From NCBI RefSeq assembly GCF_017982655.1, contig NZ_JABXYX010000054.1:1-49042 (forward strand): a stretch of DNA of 49,042 nucleotides. Direction: 5' to 3'. A program made the translations under genes and the position numbers. Positions within the stretch are counted from its first letter, which is position 1. Every line of letters begins with the position of its first letter. The DNA is from Brasilonema sp. CT11. GTDB taxonomy: Bacteria > Cyanobacteriota > Cyanobacteriia > Cyanobacteriales > Nostocaceae. The notes under the pieces were generated by a model, which was not told the DNA's origin, searched no databases, and was given only the letters and a program-made list of their open reading frames with translations. Shown here one piece after another: positions 14,401-23,278 of this stretch.

Positions 14401-17189
14401 ATATACAAGGGGAACTAAGGTTACGTGACTTGGTGGTGAATCAATTGCCTTTTGAGTCGGTTTTAACTGGAAATATTCAGTCGGGACAGGGACAGGGTTT
14501 AAATTTAGATGTCGTGGGCAAACGCGATCGTATTACTGTGAACGCAGATGCAAACAATCGCCCCAACTCTTTCTTAGTGCGGTGGGAAGATTCATTAGCC
14601 AGCGGTCAAAGTCAAGGGGATAATTTGGCAATCAAAGTAGACAATTTCCCCTTGCCGATATTGAATATTACCCCGCCTGCTAACAGTCATCTTGGTAAAG
14701 GTACAATTGCAGGAGTTTTGACTGGGAATTTTCAAGTTAATCAAAAGACATTCGCCACACAGGGGGATGTTGCCATTGCGAAGCCTCAAGTTGGTCGGAT
14801 TAAGGGCGATCGCCTGAATGCACAGTTTAGTTACGGCGATGGTCAAATTACCATGAACAATGGTGAATTTGTCAAAGGTCTTAGTCGTTACGCCCTGGCT
14901 GGAACTTTCACCCAAACTCCCAAAGGTCCGCAAATCAAAGGTAAACTTAACGTGACTCAGGGTGAGGTGCAAGATGTCTTGAGTGCGCTACAGATATACC
15001 AATTCCAAGATGTCCAACGCGGTTTGTCTGAACCAAACTATGGCAAAGCAGCGGATTTGAGTTCTATTCAGTCAGTTGGGCTAGCAGATAATCAGCCTTT
15101 GTTAACCCAACTTAACCGCTTTGCTGATATTGAATCCCAGTTCGCACAACAAAAACAACAGCGTCGCGATGCTTCTCGCATACCAGATTTAGAAGATTTA
15201 AAAGGAACTTTCAATGGTGAAGTCTCCATAGATACTGCTGCTGCGAACGGACTGGATGTCAGCTTTAATTTTAATGGTCAAAACTTTGTTTGGGGCAGGG
15301 GAGATAAACTAGAGCAGTTGTATAAAGCAGACCAAGTGATTGCTCAAGGCAGATTTGAAAACGGTGTTCTGAGATTTTTACCTTTGCGAATTGAGTCTCA
15401 GAACCGGCTGATCGCCTTGACAGGTAACATTGGCGGTAGTGAACAATCTGGTCAATTGCGAGTGATCAACTTCCCCGTACAAGTGCTGAATAATTTTGTC
15501 AAAATGCCAGTTGGTATAACTGGTAATCTTAACGGCACAGCAGCAATAGCCGGGAGCATTCAAAATCCACAGGCAATGGGAGAATTGCAAATCGCACAAG
15601 GGACTCTGAATCAAAAAGCAGTAGAGTCAGCAATTGCGAGTTTCAACTATACCAATGGTCGCTTGGACTTTGGCAGTCACGTTGTGGTTTCTGGTTCAGA
15701 ACCTGTTAAGATTGCTGGTAGCATACCATATCAGTTACCTTTTGCTTCCGTAAAACCAGACAACGATAATATTAGTCTGGAGATGAAAGTGCAAAATGAA
15801 GGATTAGCAGTCTTAAACCTGTTAACCAACCAGGTAGCCTTTGAAAAAGGTGAGGGAGAAATAAACCTGATGGTACGGGGTACAAGGCAACAGCCAATCA
15901 TAGATGGACTTGCCACTGTTAATAATGCTACCTTTTCATCTCAAGCTTTACCAGGAAAGTTGACAGATATTACAGGAAAAGTGCAGTTTGATTTAGACCG
16001 CATCATCGTACAAAATCTTCGAGGTAAGTATAATAACCAAGGTAGTGTTGAGGCACAAGGGGAAATTCCTGTCGCCAACCAAGGAACGAAAATAGATAAT
16101 CCTCTCAATGTGACCCTTAATCAATTGGCTTTGAATATTAAGGAACTTTACAAGGGAGATGTCAGTGGTAACTTGCTCTTGACTGGTTCTGCGCTTAACC
16201 CAATGGTTGGTGGTCAATTGCAGTTAGATAATGGTCAGGTATCACTTGCAGAATCTAAAAATCCAACTACCCCTGAAAATAGCGATGATACGAATGTCTC
16301 ACGCCTAAAGGCTGCAAAGCAAGATTCACCTAAACCTAGTCCTAAATTTGGCAATACAACTACTAAGTTTCACGATTTAAAGTTAAAGCTAGGCAAAAAC
16401 GTAGAAATTACCCGTCCACCTATTCTTAGTTTCCGTGCAACTGGTTCCCTAACCGTCAACGGTTCATTTGGCGAACCAGTACCAGAAGGAACTATTCGGC
16501 TTAAGGGAGGAAGCGTCAATTTATTTACGACTCGATTTAACCTTGTTAATGGGTATAAGCATAAAGCTATTTTTCGGGCAAATCAACCTCGTGACCCCAA
16601 CTTAGACATCCAACTATTTGCCAAAGTACTCGACGTTCTTCAAAATACTGACCTCAATAAACCAAATATTACAGGGTTGGCAGCTTTAGAAAATATTCGT
16701 GTCGAAGCTAGGGTACAAGGTCCTGCAAGTAAACTCGATCAAAGTGTAGAATTGACAAGCAGTCCTGCACGCACCGAAACAGAAATTGTTGCCCTGCTTG
16801 GGGGTGGATATGTAAATAATCAAGAAGGCAGCAACAACGATGGTACTTTGGGACTTATTAATATAGCAGGTTCGGCTGTGCTGAACAATCTTCAGCAACC
16901 TCTTAACGAAATTGGTACTGCACTCGGTTTAAGTGAACTGCGTTTATTCCCAACTATTCTTTCTGACAGTGTACAAACAGGTAGGACGAGTTCAAGTTTG
17001 GAGTTGGCAGCGGAGGCTGGAGTAGACTTGAATCGTAAGATTTCTATTTCTACCCTCAAGATTTTGACAACAAACGATCCTTTCCAATGGGGTGTTAATT
17101 ATCGACTGAATAATTCCCTTCGTCTGCGTGCAACTACCAATTTCTTTGATGATAATCGCGCAGTTGTTGAGTATCACAAGAGGTTTTAG
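11427..17189 (+). CDS. tamB: TamB/DUF490-type envelope protein
   Basis: The 1,920-residue protein has one N-terminal membrane anchor (about residues 28-48, SGIAFGGILFLGILG). A very long beta-rich body of repeated short strands follows, and then a C-terminal DUF490/TamB domain (about residues 1500-1920) ending in strands NNSLRLRATTNFF and VVEYHKRF. TamB-like proteins span the periplasm and are implicated in outer-membrane biogenesis or lipid transfer. No Omp85/TamA gene is adjacent. Residues about 620-900 contain four near-identical 70-residue units (SNIQ/SNIE at 629, 700, 770 and 840). The listed start is GTG; an ATG at 11439, four codons in, is an equally likely start. The cyanobacterial form is longer than the proteobacterial one (about 1,260 residues). 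Confidence 0.9.
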   Translation: MRDDMTKAFNPDDHSQSLHFYKKYQWLLILSRSGIAFGGILFLGILGSTWRLWNLIHKELVPLAQSNLTTTLNRPVELGQVKQLSLTGVKFGASAIPATSIDPDKVTVEGVEVGFDPLQLLFNRKLNLDVTLVNPDVYIKQDEQGRWLTTKIIPSPQKGPIKTNLDKLRFRNAKLILVPQLRKVVGDIDQGTSPQFPSPVSSPSSVAFSQINGTAQLLENYKLIKFDLGGQSNNGGNVSIQGDLHPKTQEINLESLRGQNLLATEISRIVKLPVQFQAGRVEGDLKILNIQLKQKQQNPLIFGNASLQGVQLQVPRMPQPFINSQGHVRFEKTQMQLENVSAGYGKIPLVSSGTIDRKAGYNLVARVNSVNVADARETLKVKLPVPTIGEVKANLQLVGPTTNPILSGTVATIKTAKIDKVDFNTVQSQFEFSPVASVITFKNIQGKAAVGGEITGAGKVQFVNKIPQIDFNVTAKNVPGDAIASVYDTKPGFQIGTVSGTAQLSGSDNKVQTTVQWQAPQATYPGSGETIIAPDKSVSFRNVAVNVAGGKVQIAGNWANQRWQAIADASQVQVQRFVNPTQLQNISVDEARFNGRLILSGTSAPFKIDTIRTTDNTKVQLAGGTVAISNIQFGEESFSAQLVADGVQLGRLLKKAPPSLQGPLAGKFQVSGNTNAFNLKTLHATGEGRLLVAGGAITASNIQVAEGLYKAQLNANDVDLKQLAQSPSQFQGKLTGQFNVAGSVESFKPEAVTATGQARVSFGSNTVSASNIELANGRYQMQLQANNVPLQRLTQVSPQLNGNLSGQFNVAGLINSSQPQAIKATGKARLNVANGTVTASNIQVADGRYQAVVDASGVELKRLSQQLRGQFGGKLQVAGTVGAFNISNVRAEGQVQFSQGIGGIEQPLTAAVGWDGQKLNIERATSPDLNANGYILAKSSGEGIPEITEFNLNVQAQNLNLQKLPIPLSKSVGLTGKADFGGRINGTLPAPNIQGELRLRDLVVNQLPFESVLTGNIQSGQGQGLNLDVVGKRDRITVNADANNRPNSFLVRWEDSLASGQSQGDNLAIKVDNFPLPILNITPPANSHLGKGTIAGVLTGNFQVNQKTFATQGDVAIAKPQVGRIKGDRLNAQFSYGDGQITMNNGEFVKGLSRYALAGTFTQTPKGPQIKGKLNVTQGEVQDVLSALQIYQFQDVQRGLSEPNYGKAADLSSIQSVGLADNQPLLTQLNRFADIESQFAQQKQQRRDASRIPDLEDLKGTFNGEVSIDTAAANGLDVSFNFNGQNFVWGRGDKLEQLYKADQVIAQGRFENGVLRFLPLRIESQNRLIALTGNIGGSEQSGQLRVINFPVQVLNNFVKMPVGITGNLNGTAAIAGSIQNPQAMGELQIAQGTLNQKAVESAIASFNYTNGRLDFGSHVVVSGSEPVKIAGSIPYQLPFASVKPDNDNISLEMKVQNEGLAVLNLLTNQVAFEKGEGEINLMVRGTRQQPIIDGLATVNNATFSSQALPGKLTDITGKVQFDLDRIIVQNLRGKYNNQGSVEAQGEIPVANQGTKIDNPLNVTLNQLALNIKELYKGDVSGNLLLTGSALNPMVGGQLQLDNGQVSLAESKNPTTPENSDDTNVSRLKAAKQDSPKPSPKFGNTTTKFHDLKLKLGKNVEITRPPILSFRATGSLTVNGSFGEPVPEGTIRLKGGSVNLFTTRFNLVNGYKHKAIFRANQPRDPNLDIQLFAKVLDVLQNTDLNKPNITGLAALENIRVEARVQGPASKLDQSVELTSSPARTETEIVALLGGGYVNNQEGSNNDGTLGLINIAGSAVLNNLQQPLNEIGTALGLSELRLFPTILSDSVQTGRTSSSLELAAEAGVDLNRKISISTLKILTTNDPFQWGVNYRLNNSLRLRATTNFFDDNRAVVEYHKRF

Positions 17190-17212
17190 CTACCGCCATC
17201 CAGTGCAGTACT

Positions 17213-18133
17213 TTACACCAGCCCTACTTTTGAAAAAGCCAACTTTGCAGCACCTGCTATTCCTGCAAAGTTGCCTAACTCTGCTGGCAATATTTGTAAA
17301 CCCAGACGTGAAGTCAGCTGCACTCTCCGCTCAATTTCTGCTTTGACTGATGGTATAAAAAACTCGGCACTTGCACTCATTCCGCCACCAATGACAACAG
17401 CTTCTGGTGTCAACACATAAATCAAACTGGTCAATCCAATCCCCAAATACTTACCATATTCTTGCCAAAAAGTCAATGCTTTTGTATCTCCTGCTTTCGC
17501 AAGAGCGCACAGTTCTGCTGGTTCTTTCCCTGTACAACGACGAATGGCAGTGACTGACAAATGCTGCTCCAAAGAGCCTTGATTACCACTATTACACATT
17601 GGACCATCTGGATTGAGGGTGATTAATCCCAACTCACCTGCAGCGCCTAGATGACCAATAAACAGTTTACCATCCAAGATAATTGCACCACCCACTCCAG
17701 TTCCCAAAGTGAGTAAAATAAAATTTTGAAAGCGGCGACCTACTCCCAACCAAGCTTCTCCCAACCCTGCACAGTTAGCATCGTTGGCGATAATGGTAGG
17801 TTTTCCTGTCTTTGCTTCCAGCCACTCGGCTAACGGAACATCATACCATCCTGGCAAGTTTATGGCGACTTTGGCAATACGTCCTGCTGCATCCGCTGGT
17901 CCTGGAGTGCCAACACCAATAGCAATAGTATGACTTTGGTTGTCAACTTGAGCGTTAGCGGAACGTTCCAGAATGGAAATCGCATCTACCATTGCGAGCA
18001 TAACCGCCTCTGGTGTAGGTGGTTGCGGCGTTGCGACAGTTAACGATTGTAAACAAGTGCCATCTCTAGTAACACGCCCCAGCTTAATTGCTGTTCCACC
18101 TAAGTCAATGCCAATGACTTGAGAATCTGCCAC
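17213..18133 (-). CDS. ROK-family sugar kinase (glucokinase-like)
   Basis: The 306-residue protein shows the ROK fold: phosphate-1 loop GIDLGGTAIKLG near the N-terminus, ANDANCAGLGE, TLGTGVGGAII and GHLGAAGELG. The usual ROK zinc motif (CxCGxxGCxE) is reduced to MCNSGNQGSLEQ, so zinc binding is probably absent or altered. ROK kinases phosphorylate glucose or related hexoses, and glucokinase is the usual annotation in cyanobacteria. The start is the GTG at 18131-18133, supported by GAGGGG on the minus strand (18141-18146). A longer reading to 18169 has no such site. It is convergent with tamB, 23 nt apart. No hairpin with a T-run was found between them. Confidence 0.82.
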   Translation of the reverse strand: MADSQVIGIDLGGTAIKLGRVTRDGTCLQSLTVATPQPPTPEAVMLAMVDAISILERSANAQVDNQSHTIAIGVGTPGPADAAGRIAKVAINLPGWYDVPLAEWLEAKTGKPTIIANDANCAGLGEAWLGVGRRFQNFILLTLGTGVGGAIILDGKLFIGHLGAAGELGLITLNPDGPMCNSGNQGSLEQHLSVTAIRRCTGKEPAELCALAKAGDTKALTFWQEYGKYLGIGLTSLIYVLTPEAVVIGGGMSASAEFFIPSVKAEIERRVQLTSRLGLQILPAELGNFAGIAGAAKLAFSKVGLV

Positions 18134-18222
18134 TTTCAAACCCCTCACAAATAAGCACAAAGTTGTCACTGATTTGGCAACGGATGAGTAGATTTATGCA
18201 AAAATCTAGTTTGGGACGATTG

Positions 18223-18354
18223 AGAACCACAGATGGACGAGGCAGTTTCAGTCAGGGTTGAAATCCCCGCTTGAAACTGTCTTCAATGCGTGAATGTTGT
18301 TAGCGCAGTGGGACGCAGTCCATGAGCGAATTTTGAATTGTTAACTGTGGTTCT
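18223..18354. repeat. 132-bp inverted-repeat element with internal hairpin
   Basis: Outer arms AGAACCACAG (18223-18232) and CTGTGGTTCT (18345-18354) are perfect 10-bp inverted repeats. Inside, CAGTTTCA and TGAAACTG flank AGGG/CCCC blocks near 18245-18282. It resembles a small non-autonomous element. No coding sequence is seen in 18134-18463. Confidence 0.45.
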
Positions 18355-18463
18355 GTGATTCAAAGAAATTGACTTTTGCAAGAGGCAGCATGAGCAAATG
18401 CTCAACAAACAATCTGCGACATTGGCTAGAAAATTCCTTGCCACCCCTGCTAAATCTGCTACT

Positions 18464-18667
18464 TTATTTTTTACCAGTTTTGCTACCAAAAATTTCTACA
18501 TTTTCACTAGTCTTTGGTGCGGGTTGTAAAGTAGCGACAGTCAGGGGATTAAAATTAGGCTTACCCCCTAAAGATGCGACTGGCGCACCTCTTAAAATGC
18601 CAGTCAGGGCAACGGAAAGCATGAAGCCACCAGCAGCGGCAGCAATTAAAGAAAAATTATCTTTCAC
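18464..18667 (-). CDS. small single-span membrane protein, conserved hypothetical
   Basis: The 67-residue protein has one hydrophobic helix (about residues 5-26, FSLIAAAAGGFMLSVALTG). A short polar tail rich in Pro, Thr and Lys follows. The start is GTG, with GAGAGA about 7 nt upstream. There is no known domain. It has the composition of a real small membrane protein, and the competing frame at 18283-18489 lacks such features. Function unknown. Confidence 0.6.
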   Translation of the reverse strand: MKDNFSLIAAAAGGFMLSVALTGILRGAPVASLGGKPNFNPLTVATLQPAPKTSENVEIFGSKTGKK

Positions 18668-18787
18668 ACAAATCTCTCAATGATAAGTACAACAGATATT
18701 AGGGTAGCAAACGATATCAAGTATGATTTTTTATTGTTAGTTGTTGTATTGACGACTAACCACTATTTAATAACAAATCCCTCTCGA

Positions 18788-19678
18788 CTATTTCCGGATG
18801 TCTTTTCGTAAACGCGGATTGATATACTCATTTAACCCTTCACCAAGTAGCGACAGCCCCACAACCATTATTGTCATCCCTAATCCGGGGAAAAGAGCAG
18901 TCCACCAAACACCAACGGGTAGGGCTTGCAAAGCTTGTTGTAAATCGCGTCCCCATTCTGGCGTTTCTCTTGGAAGCCCTAACCCTAAAAAGCCCAAACC
19001 TCCCAGAATCAAGATTGCGTCAGCGGCGTTAAGGGTAAAAAGTACGGGTACGCTTTGAATGACGTTGAAAAACAGGTATCGAGAAAGAACCTGCCAAGTG
19101 TTAGCACCCATTGCTTGTGCTGCTTCAATGAACACTTCAGTTTTAACACTCACAGTGTGGTTGCGAACAACACGATAATACTGTGGTACATAAGCAATGC
19201 TGATAGCAAGAGCCGCGTTTAAGATTCCACGTCCCACAATAAATGCTAGCGTTATCGAAAGCAGCAGCCCCGGTAGAGTGTAGATACTATCCATAACGAA
19301 TAGTAATGCTTTATCTAATCTACCCCCCGCGTAGCCACTCAACATACCCAGAGGCACACCAATAAACATACTAAGCGCCGTAGCTAATAAAACGACTAGC
19401 AAGGCGGCTTGAGCACCAAATAGAGTGCGGGAAAAGACGTCATAACCTTCACGGCTAGTACCAAACCAATGTTGAAGTGAGGGTGGTTCTTGAATGGGGT
19501 TACTTAAGGAATCTATAGGGTTTTGCACCAAACCCAATAGCTGAAGTAAGGGAGCGAAAAGAGCTAGGAACACGAAAAATAGAGTAATAGTTAACCCAAT
19601 CAGCATCAATTGCTGGGAAAGGGTGGGGCTTTCGGGAAACCGTAAAAATCTTAGTTGGAAACTTTTCGTAATGGTCAT
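18788..19678 (-). CDS. ABC transporter permease, dipeptide/oligopeptide type (DppC/OppC-like)
   Basis: The 296-residue inner-membrane protein has an N-terminal helix (LMLIGLTITLFFVFLALFAP) followed by the periplasmic HWFGTSREGYDVFSR block typical of DppC/OppC. Five further helices follow. The coupling motif for the ATPase is EAAQAMGANTWQVLSRYLF. The C-terminal GLSLLGEGLNEYINPRLRK is also characteristic. It would import peptides, nickel or a similar solute as half of a permease pair. No partner permease, ATPase or binding-protein gene is in the window, so it is an orphan here, as is common in cyanobacteria. Confidence 0.9.
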   Translation of the reverse strand: MTITKSFQLRFLRFPESPTLSQQLMLIGLTITLFFVFLALFAPLLQLLGLVQNPIDSLSNPIQEPPSLQHWFGTSREGYDVFSRTLFGAQAALLVVLLATALSMFIGVPLGMLSGYAGGRLDKALLFVMDSIYTLPGLLLSITLAFIVGRGILNAALAISIAYVPQYYRVVRNHTVSVKTEVFIEAAQAMGANTWQVLSRYLFFNVIQSVPVLFTLNAADAILILGGLGFLGLGLPRETPEWGRDLQQALQALPVGVWWTALFPGLGMTIMVVGLSLLGEGLNEYINPRLRKDIRK

Positions 19679-19849
19679 AAACGAAGCGAGGAGTTCGCGG
19701 CTATGAACTATAAATGACCATTTTACATACCAGATGGTTTCATGTAATGGTGCAAAGCCGAGCCAGCGTGTCCAATATCAAAAATTAAATTCCTTATAAA
19801 GATTTGTAACATTATTTAACATGGCAACAATATCATTTAAAGTAGCAGA

Positions 19850-19886
19850 AGCCAGCACCTAACCACCGAAAGTGACAGCGCTGGCT
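19850..19886. repeat. hairpin upstream of the 60-residue gene
   Basis: AGCCAGC (19850-19856) and GCTGGCT (19880-19886) form a 7-bp stem with further pairing CAC/GTG inside. It would sit in the leader of the gene at 19922. Function is unknown. Confidence 0.4.
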
Positions 19887-19921
19887 CTGCCTCGTAATTT
19901 TTTGAAGAAGATAATCTCATT

Positions 19922-20104
19922 ATGGCTTATCAAGAACGCCTCAAACCCTGGGCGGTTATCAATTCAGTGTCCCCGTCAGAAAGGGTAGTCGTCAGCCGCC
20001 ACCGGAGTCGCGTTGATGCAGAAGAATACCTTCGGTTACTGCGTGAGCAAAAGCCCACTAGCAAACATGAAATAGTTTTCAGGGTAGCAGAGGAAAAGGT
20101 ATAG
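19922..20104 (+). CDS. conserved hypothetical 60-residue protein
   Basis: This small soluble protein is basic. It has a beta-strand pair (WAVINSVSPSERVVVSRHRS) and a helix (RVDAEEYLRLLREQKP), then a final strand (HEIVFRVAEE). The layout resembles small cyanobacterial alpha/beta proteins of unknown role. The ATG is preceded by an A/G-rich stretch (GAAGAAG) about 10 nt upstream. A strong intrinsic terminator follows directly, supporting a monocistronic gene. Confidence 0.65.
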   Translation: MAYQERLKPWAVINSVSPSERVVVSRHRSRVDAEEYLRLLREQKPTSKHEIVFRVAEEKV

Positions 20105-20114
20105 GGAAAAGTAG

Positions 20115-20148
20115 GGAGATGAAATTGCTTCATCTCCTTTCTTTTTTA
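20115..20148 (+). terminator. strong intrinsic terminator
   Basis: GGAGATGAA (20115-20123) and TTCATCTCC (20129-20137) form a 9-bp stem with a 5-nt loop, followed by a T-rich run to 20148. It lies between convergent genes and may also serve the NTRC gene. Confidence 0.85.
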
Positions 20149-20156
20149 CTCACTAC

Positions 20157-21530
20157 CTACAAATTGCTTGAAATCAATTGGCGGTACTCACTCTTTTGCT
20201 TAACGCCTTTGACTTCCTTGAGCAGATCCTTATCCTTAAAGAACTGAACTGTGGGTGTTCCTGTAACACCAGCATTTTCAGCAATGTCTCGGTCTTTGTC
20301 GATGTCAATTTCAACGAAGTGAATTTTATCGTCAAATTCATCCACGACTTTATTTAAGATGGGCTTGAGGGTATGGCAAGGACCACAACCAGGAGAGACG
20401 TATTTGACGATAATTAGGCGATCGCTTTCATGGAACAACTTCCGCAAAGCAATACCCCCCTGATGGCGGGTTGTATTCAAATCAAATTCAGCGGCTTGTT
20501 GTTCCTCGGTTTTCTTCTGGGCTAACTCTTCTAGTTCGTTATTTGGAGTTTCCGGTTTTTGATGGAATTCCTGAATTAACCCACTCGCAGACAACCAGCG
20601 TTCTGCCAACATCGCCGCCGTACAGCCACTACCAGCAGCGGTAATTGCTTGACGGTACTCATGATCTTGTACATCGCCTGCAGCGAAAACGCCCTCTAAG
20701 CTTGTTTCTGGAGAACTAGGCTTGGTGACAATGTAACCCACGTCATCGAGTTCCAGTTGTCCCTTGAATAAAGATGTATTGGGTTTGTGACCAATGGCGT
20801 AGAATAATCCTTTAACGTGCAGTTTACTCTCTTCACCAGTAGTGGTGTTGTGGATTTTTATCCCTTCCATGTGCTTGTCGTTGCCAAACACATCCACTGC
20901 GTCTGTCTTCCAATGAACCGTGATTTTGGGGTTGCTCAAAACCCGGTCTTGCATGGCTTTGGAAGCCCGCATCTTCTCAGTTCGCACCAGCAAATTCACT
21001 TTCGAGCCGTACTTAGTCAAGTAAATTGCTTCTTCCGCCGCCGAGTCGCCACCACCCACTACCGCTAATTCCGCTCCGTGGAAAATCGGCGTAGCACCGT
21101 CGCAGATAGCACAAGCAGAAATTCCACGGCTCCAGAATTGATGTTCACTGGCTAAACCCAAGCGCTTTGCTGTCGCACCCGTAGCGATGATAATGCTGTG
21201 GGTTTTTAATTCCCGTTCGTCTGAGCGGACTATAAAAGGACGCTGACTCAAATCAACTTCAACAACATCTTCTGTATATAATTCAGCCCCCCAGCGCTCC
21301 GCCTGAGCTTTCATTTTATCCATCAGCTCGGGTCCGGTAATTCCTTCGGGAAACCCAGGAAAGTTTTCCACTTCAGTCGTTGTCATCAACTGACCACCAG
21401 GTAACCCCCCGGATTGGAAACCCTCAAAGACAACTGGTTTGAGGTTAGCTCGTCCTGCGTAAATAGCAGCTGTATACCCTGCTGGACCAGAACCGATAAT
21501 TACTACGTTTTCTATTGTTGAATTAGTCAT
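20157..21530 (-). CDS. ntrC: NADPH-dependent thioredoxin reductase/thioredoxin fusion (NTRC)
   Basis: The 457-residue protein joins a flavin thioredoxin reductase (about residues 1-315) to a thioredoxin domain (about 350-457). Visible sites are the FAD-binding [16 protein letters not shown], the redox pair CAIC (about residue 142), the NADPH loop [12 protein letters not shown], the second FAD motif [10 protein letters not shown], and the thioredoxin active site [11 protein letters not shown] (about residue 381). NTRC reduces 2-Cys peroxiredoxin and other targets with NADPH and is known from cyanobacteria and plastids. The start [10 protein letters not shown] at 21530 matches family members; an ATG six codons upstream (21548) is possible. 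The symbol is not the nitrogen regulator NtrC; trxB is sometimes used. Confidence 0.93.
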   Translation of the reverse strand: MTNSTIENVVIIGSGPAGYTAAIYAGRANLKPVVFEGFQSGGLPGGQLMTTTEVENFPGFPEGITGPELMDKMKAQAERWGAELYTEDVVEVDLSQRPFIVRSDERELKTHSIIIATGATAKRLGLASEHQFWSRGISACAICDGATPIFHGAELAVVGGGDSAAEEAIYLTKYGSKVNLLVRTEKMRASKAMQDRVLSNPKITVHWKTDAVDVFGNDKHMEGIKIHNTTTGEESKLHVKGLFYAIGHKPNTSLFKGQLELDDVGYIVTKPSSPETSLEGVFAAGDVQDHEYRQAITAAGSGCTAAMLAERWLSASGLIQEFHQKPETPNNELEELAQKKTEEQQAAEFDLNTTRHQGGIALRKLFHESDRLIIVKYVSPGCGPCHTLKPILNKVVDEFDDKIHFVEIDIDKDRDIAENAGVTGTPTVQFFKDKDLLKEVKGVKQKSEYRQLISSNL

Positions 21531-21733
21531 AAAATTATATAAACTCATAACGACTATGACTTAATATAGCATACCAGACAGGGCGTGATAGAAAATCCCA
21601 ATCTAGGAATATTAAGACCCGGTTGCGCTCCAATTACCTTACCCTCTTTCCAAAGTATCCCGGAGGAGTGATTTGAAACTGAGAATAAGTAAATTAGTTC
21701 TATTTTTAGCTACACATATACGAAAAATTACGT

Positions 21734-22276
21734 ATGACTATCAAGATAAAAGCTAAATTACTGCATTACGTTATTAAGAAAAAAAAGGAGGATGAGGGCT
21801 TCACACTCATTGAACTCTTAGTAGTAATTATTATTATAAGTATTCTATCTGCTATTGCTTTGCCCTCGTTCCTTAGCCAAGCCAACAAAGCAAAACAATC
21901 AGAGGCTAAAACCTATGTGGGTTCCATGAACCGAGCGCAGCAAGCTTATTACTTGGAAAATGGTCGGTTCGCGGATATAAGTGAATTAGGGATTGGTATT
22001 AAATCCAAAACTGAGAACTACGAGTACAGAAGTACACCAAGTACCGACAATCAAGTTGTCGTCAATAATGGCATCTCTCAGAAAGACAGTCTCAAATCCT
22101 ATGCAGGTGTTGTCATTTTATCAAAACAAAACAGTAGCACTCAAGCAGATGTTTTAGCCATCTTATGTGAGTCTACTAATACTGGGAAAGGAACAGCACA
22201 GCAGCCTAATAGCACAACTAACGGAAACTCGTCGGAACCGCAATGCCCGAGTAACTACAAGGAACTGAATAAGTAG
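21734..22276 (+). CDS. type IV pilin-like protein
   Basis: The 180-residue prepilin has a positively charged leader (KKKKEDEG) and the cleavage motif G|FTLIELL, with Glu at position 5 after the cleavage site. The hydrophobic alpha-1 helix runs on to about residue 50. The globular part includes AKTYVGSMNRAQQAYYLENGR, the cyanobacterial PilA-like block. It ends with two Cys about 27 residues apart (CES... and QCPS), likely the disulfide of the D-region. It would be processed by PilD and assembled into pili for motility or DNA uptake. No other pil gene is near. An intrinsic terminator follows. Confidence 0.9.
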   Translation: MTIKIKAKLLHYVIKKKKEDEGFTLIELLVVIIIISILSAIALPSFLSQANKAKQSEAKTYVGSMNRAQQAYYLENGRFADISELGIGIKSKTENYEYRSTPSTDNQVVVNNGISQKDSLKSYAGVVILSKQNSSTQADVLAILCESTNTGKGTAQQPNSTTNGNSSEPQCPSNYKELNK

Positions 22277-22352
22277 CAGGTTAAATGATACCTCAAAGAA
22301 TCAGTCCTTATAAAAAAATTTAGCCGTTTCAATCTCTAATTGAATCGTTGAT

Positions 22353-22385
22353 AAAAGTGGGTAGTTCAAACTATCCACTTTTATT
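22353..22385 (+). terminator. intrinsic terminator of the pilin gene
   Basis: AAAAGTGGGTAGTT (22353-22366) pairs with AACTATCCACTTTT (22369-22382) with one G-U pair. The downstream flank is T-rich. Confidence 0.8.
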
Positions 22386-23009
22386 TCGGTTTGAATCCTA
22401 GCAAGACAACTAATATAAAAATTTTATACAACTCAAAATTCTTGTTTACGTATGATTTTTATGTCTTCCTTCTTTTGGAGTGTATTTTCCCGAATTTTTG
22501 CCTCTACTGAAAATATTAAATTTTTAGAGAAATTTTTCTGACCTCTATATAATAATGCTAGATGTTTAGTAGATCGTATATAACTAAATAATTCGGCATA
22601 ACTCCAGTTAACTGCACAGTTCACTGTTCCGTGAAAACCTTCAAAAAACCTTTCTTAACATAAGTTTTTTAAAACTTGCATAGTTCATGGTGAAAGAAAA
22701 AAATAACATTTTGCATATATCCTCTGAACGTGCCCAAAATGTATTGTTTATGAAAGATACAAAAGTAGGTACTGTTTGAAATCTGCCGAAAGTAACGACT
22801 TTCTGGTAAGAAAATGTAACTCCTACAGGTAGGGATTACCGTACAAAAGCCAATGAAATAGTTACTCACTTGAGTTAAGTTATGATATAGTTAGAAAGTT
22901 GAGACTTGCTTTGCCAAAGTAAAAAGCTCCACGCATCGGCAAGAATTCCAATACGGAAAGCAGTTTTGATTAAGCTTTTACCCAACCAAATCTGAATTTA
23001 ATCGAGGTT
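22386..23009. other. long AT-rich gene-free stretch
   Basis: About 620 nt without a convincing gene. Two open frames of 63 and 66 codons on the minus strand (22433-22624 and 22669-22869) have compositions typical of chance translation. Promoter elements for the gene at 23010 must lie at the right end, but none is clear. Confidence 0.4.
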
Positions 23010-23231
23010 ATGAGTAAGCAGCAAGTTATTCACCCAATGGTGAAGTTGCAGCGTAATGTGCGTTCACTCGCAGATTCTAATATTATCAAGCCCACAGATA
23101 GTATCTGGAAAATCGCTTTGCTCTTCGGCAATGAATGGCAGCACTTGAAGCAAGAATTGCTAGACTATGGGTTTAGTATGCAAGATCCAGTAAGCGAATT
23201 GCTAGCAGTGGAAGCTTGGGATGAAGAATAA
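23010..23231 (+). CDS. DUF4327 family protein
   Basis: The 73-residue protein is one of the small cyanobacterial DUF4327 proteins, recognised from VIHPMVKLQRNVRSLADSN, then IKPTDSIWKIALLFG, and the end DPVSELLAVEAWDEE. It is soluble and mostly helical. The ATG has GAGG 5 nt upstream. The family has no established role. It is convergent with the kinase gene, with 47 nt between them. Confidence 0.85.
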   Translation: MSKQQVIHPMVKLQRNVRSLADSNIIKPTDSIWKIALLFGNEWQHLKQELLDYGFSMQDPVSELLAVEAWDEE

Positions 23232-23278
23232 GAAGTAGGGCAATACGGTCTCTATTTCTTGTTTCTTATAGCTATTCC

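Noticed and set aside
18243-18284. GTTTCA...TGAAAC arms suggesting a CRISPR repeat
   Set aside because: Only one copy exists, there are no spacers and no cas genes; it is a hairpin in an inverted-repeat element.
18283-18489. 68-codon minus-strand frame between the ROK kinase and the small membrane protein
   Set aside because: It overlaps the better-supported 18464-18667 gene and an inverted-repeat element, and its translation looks like chance.
22433-22869. Two minus-strand frames of 63 and 66 codons in AT-rich DNA
   Set aside because: No ribosome-binding site and no protein-like composition (rich in Phe, Tyr, Ile and Cys from AT-rich codons).
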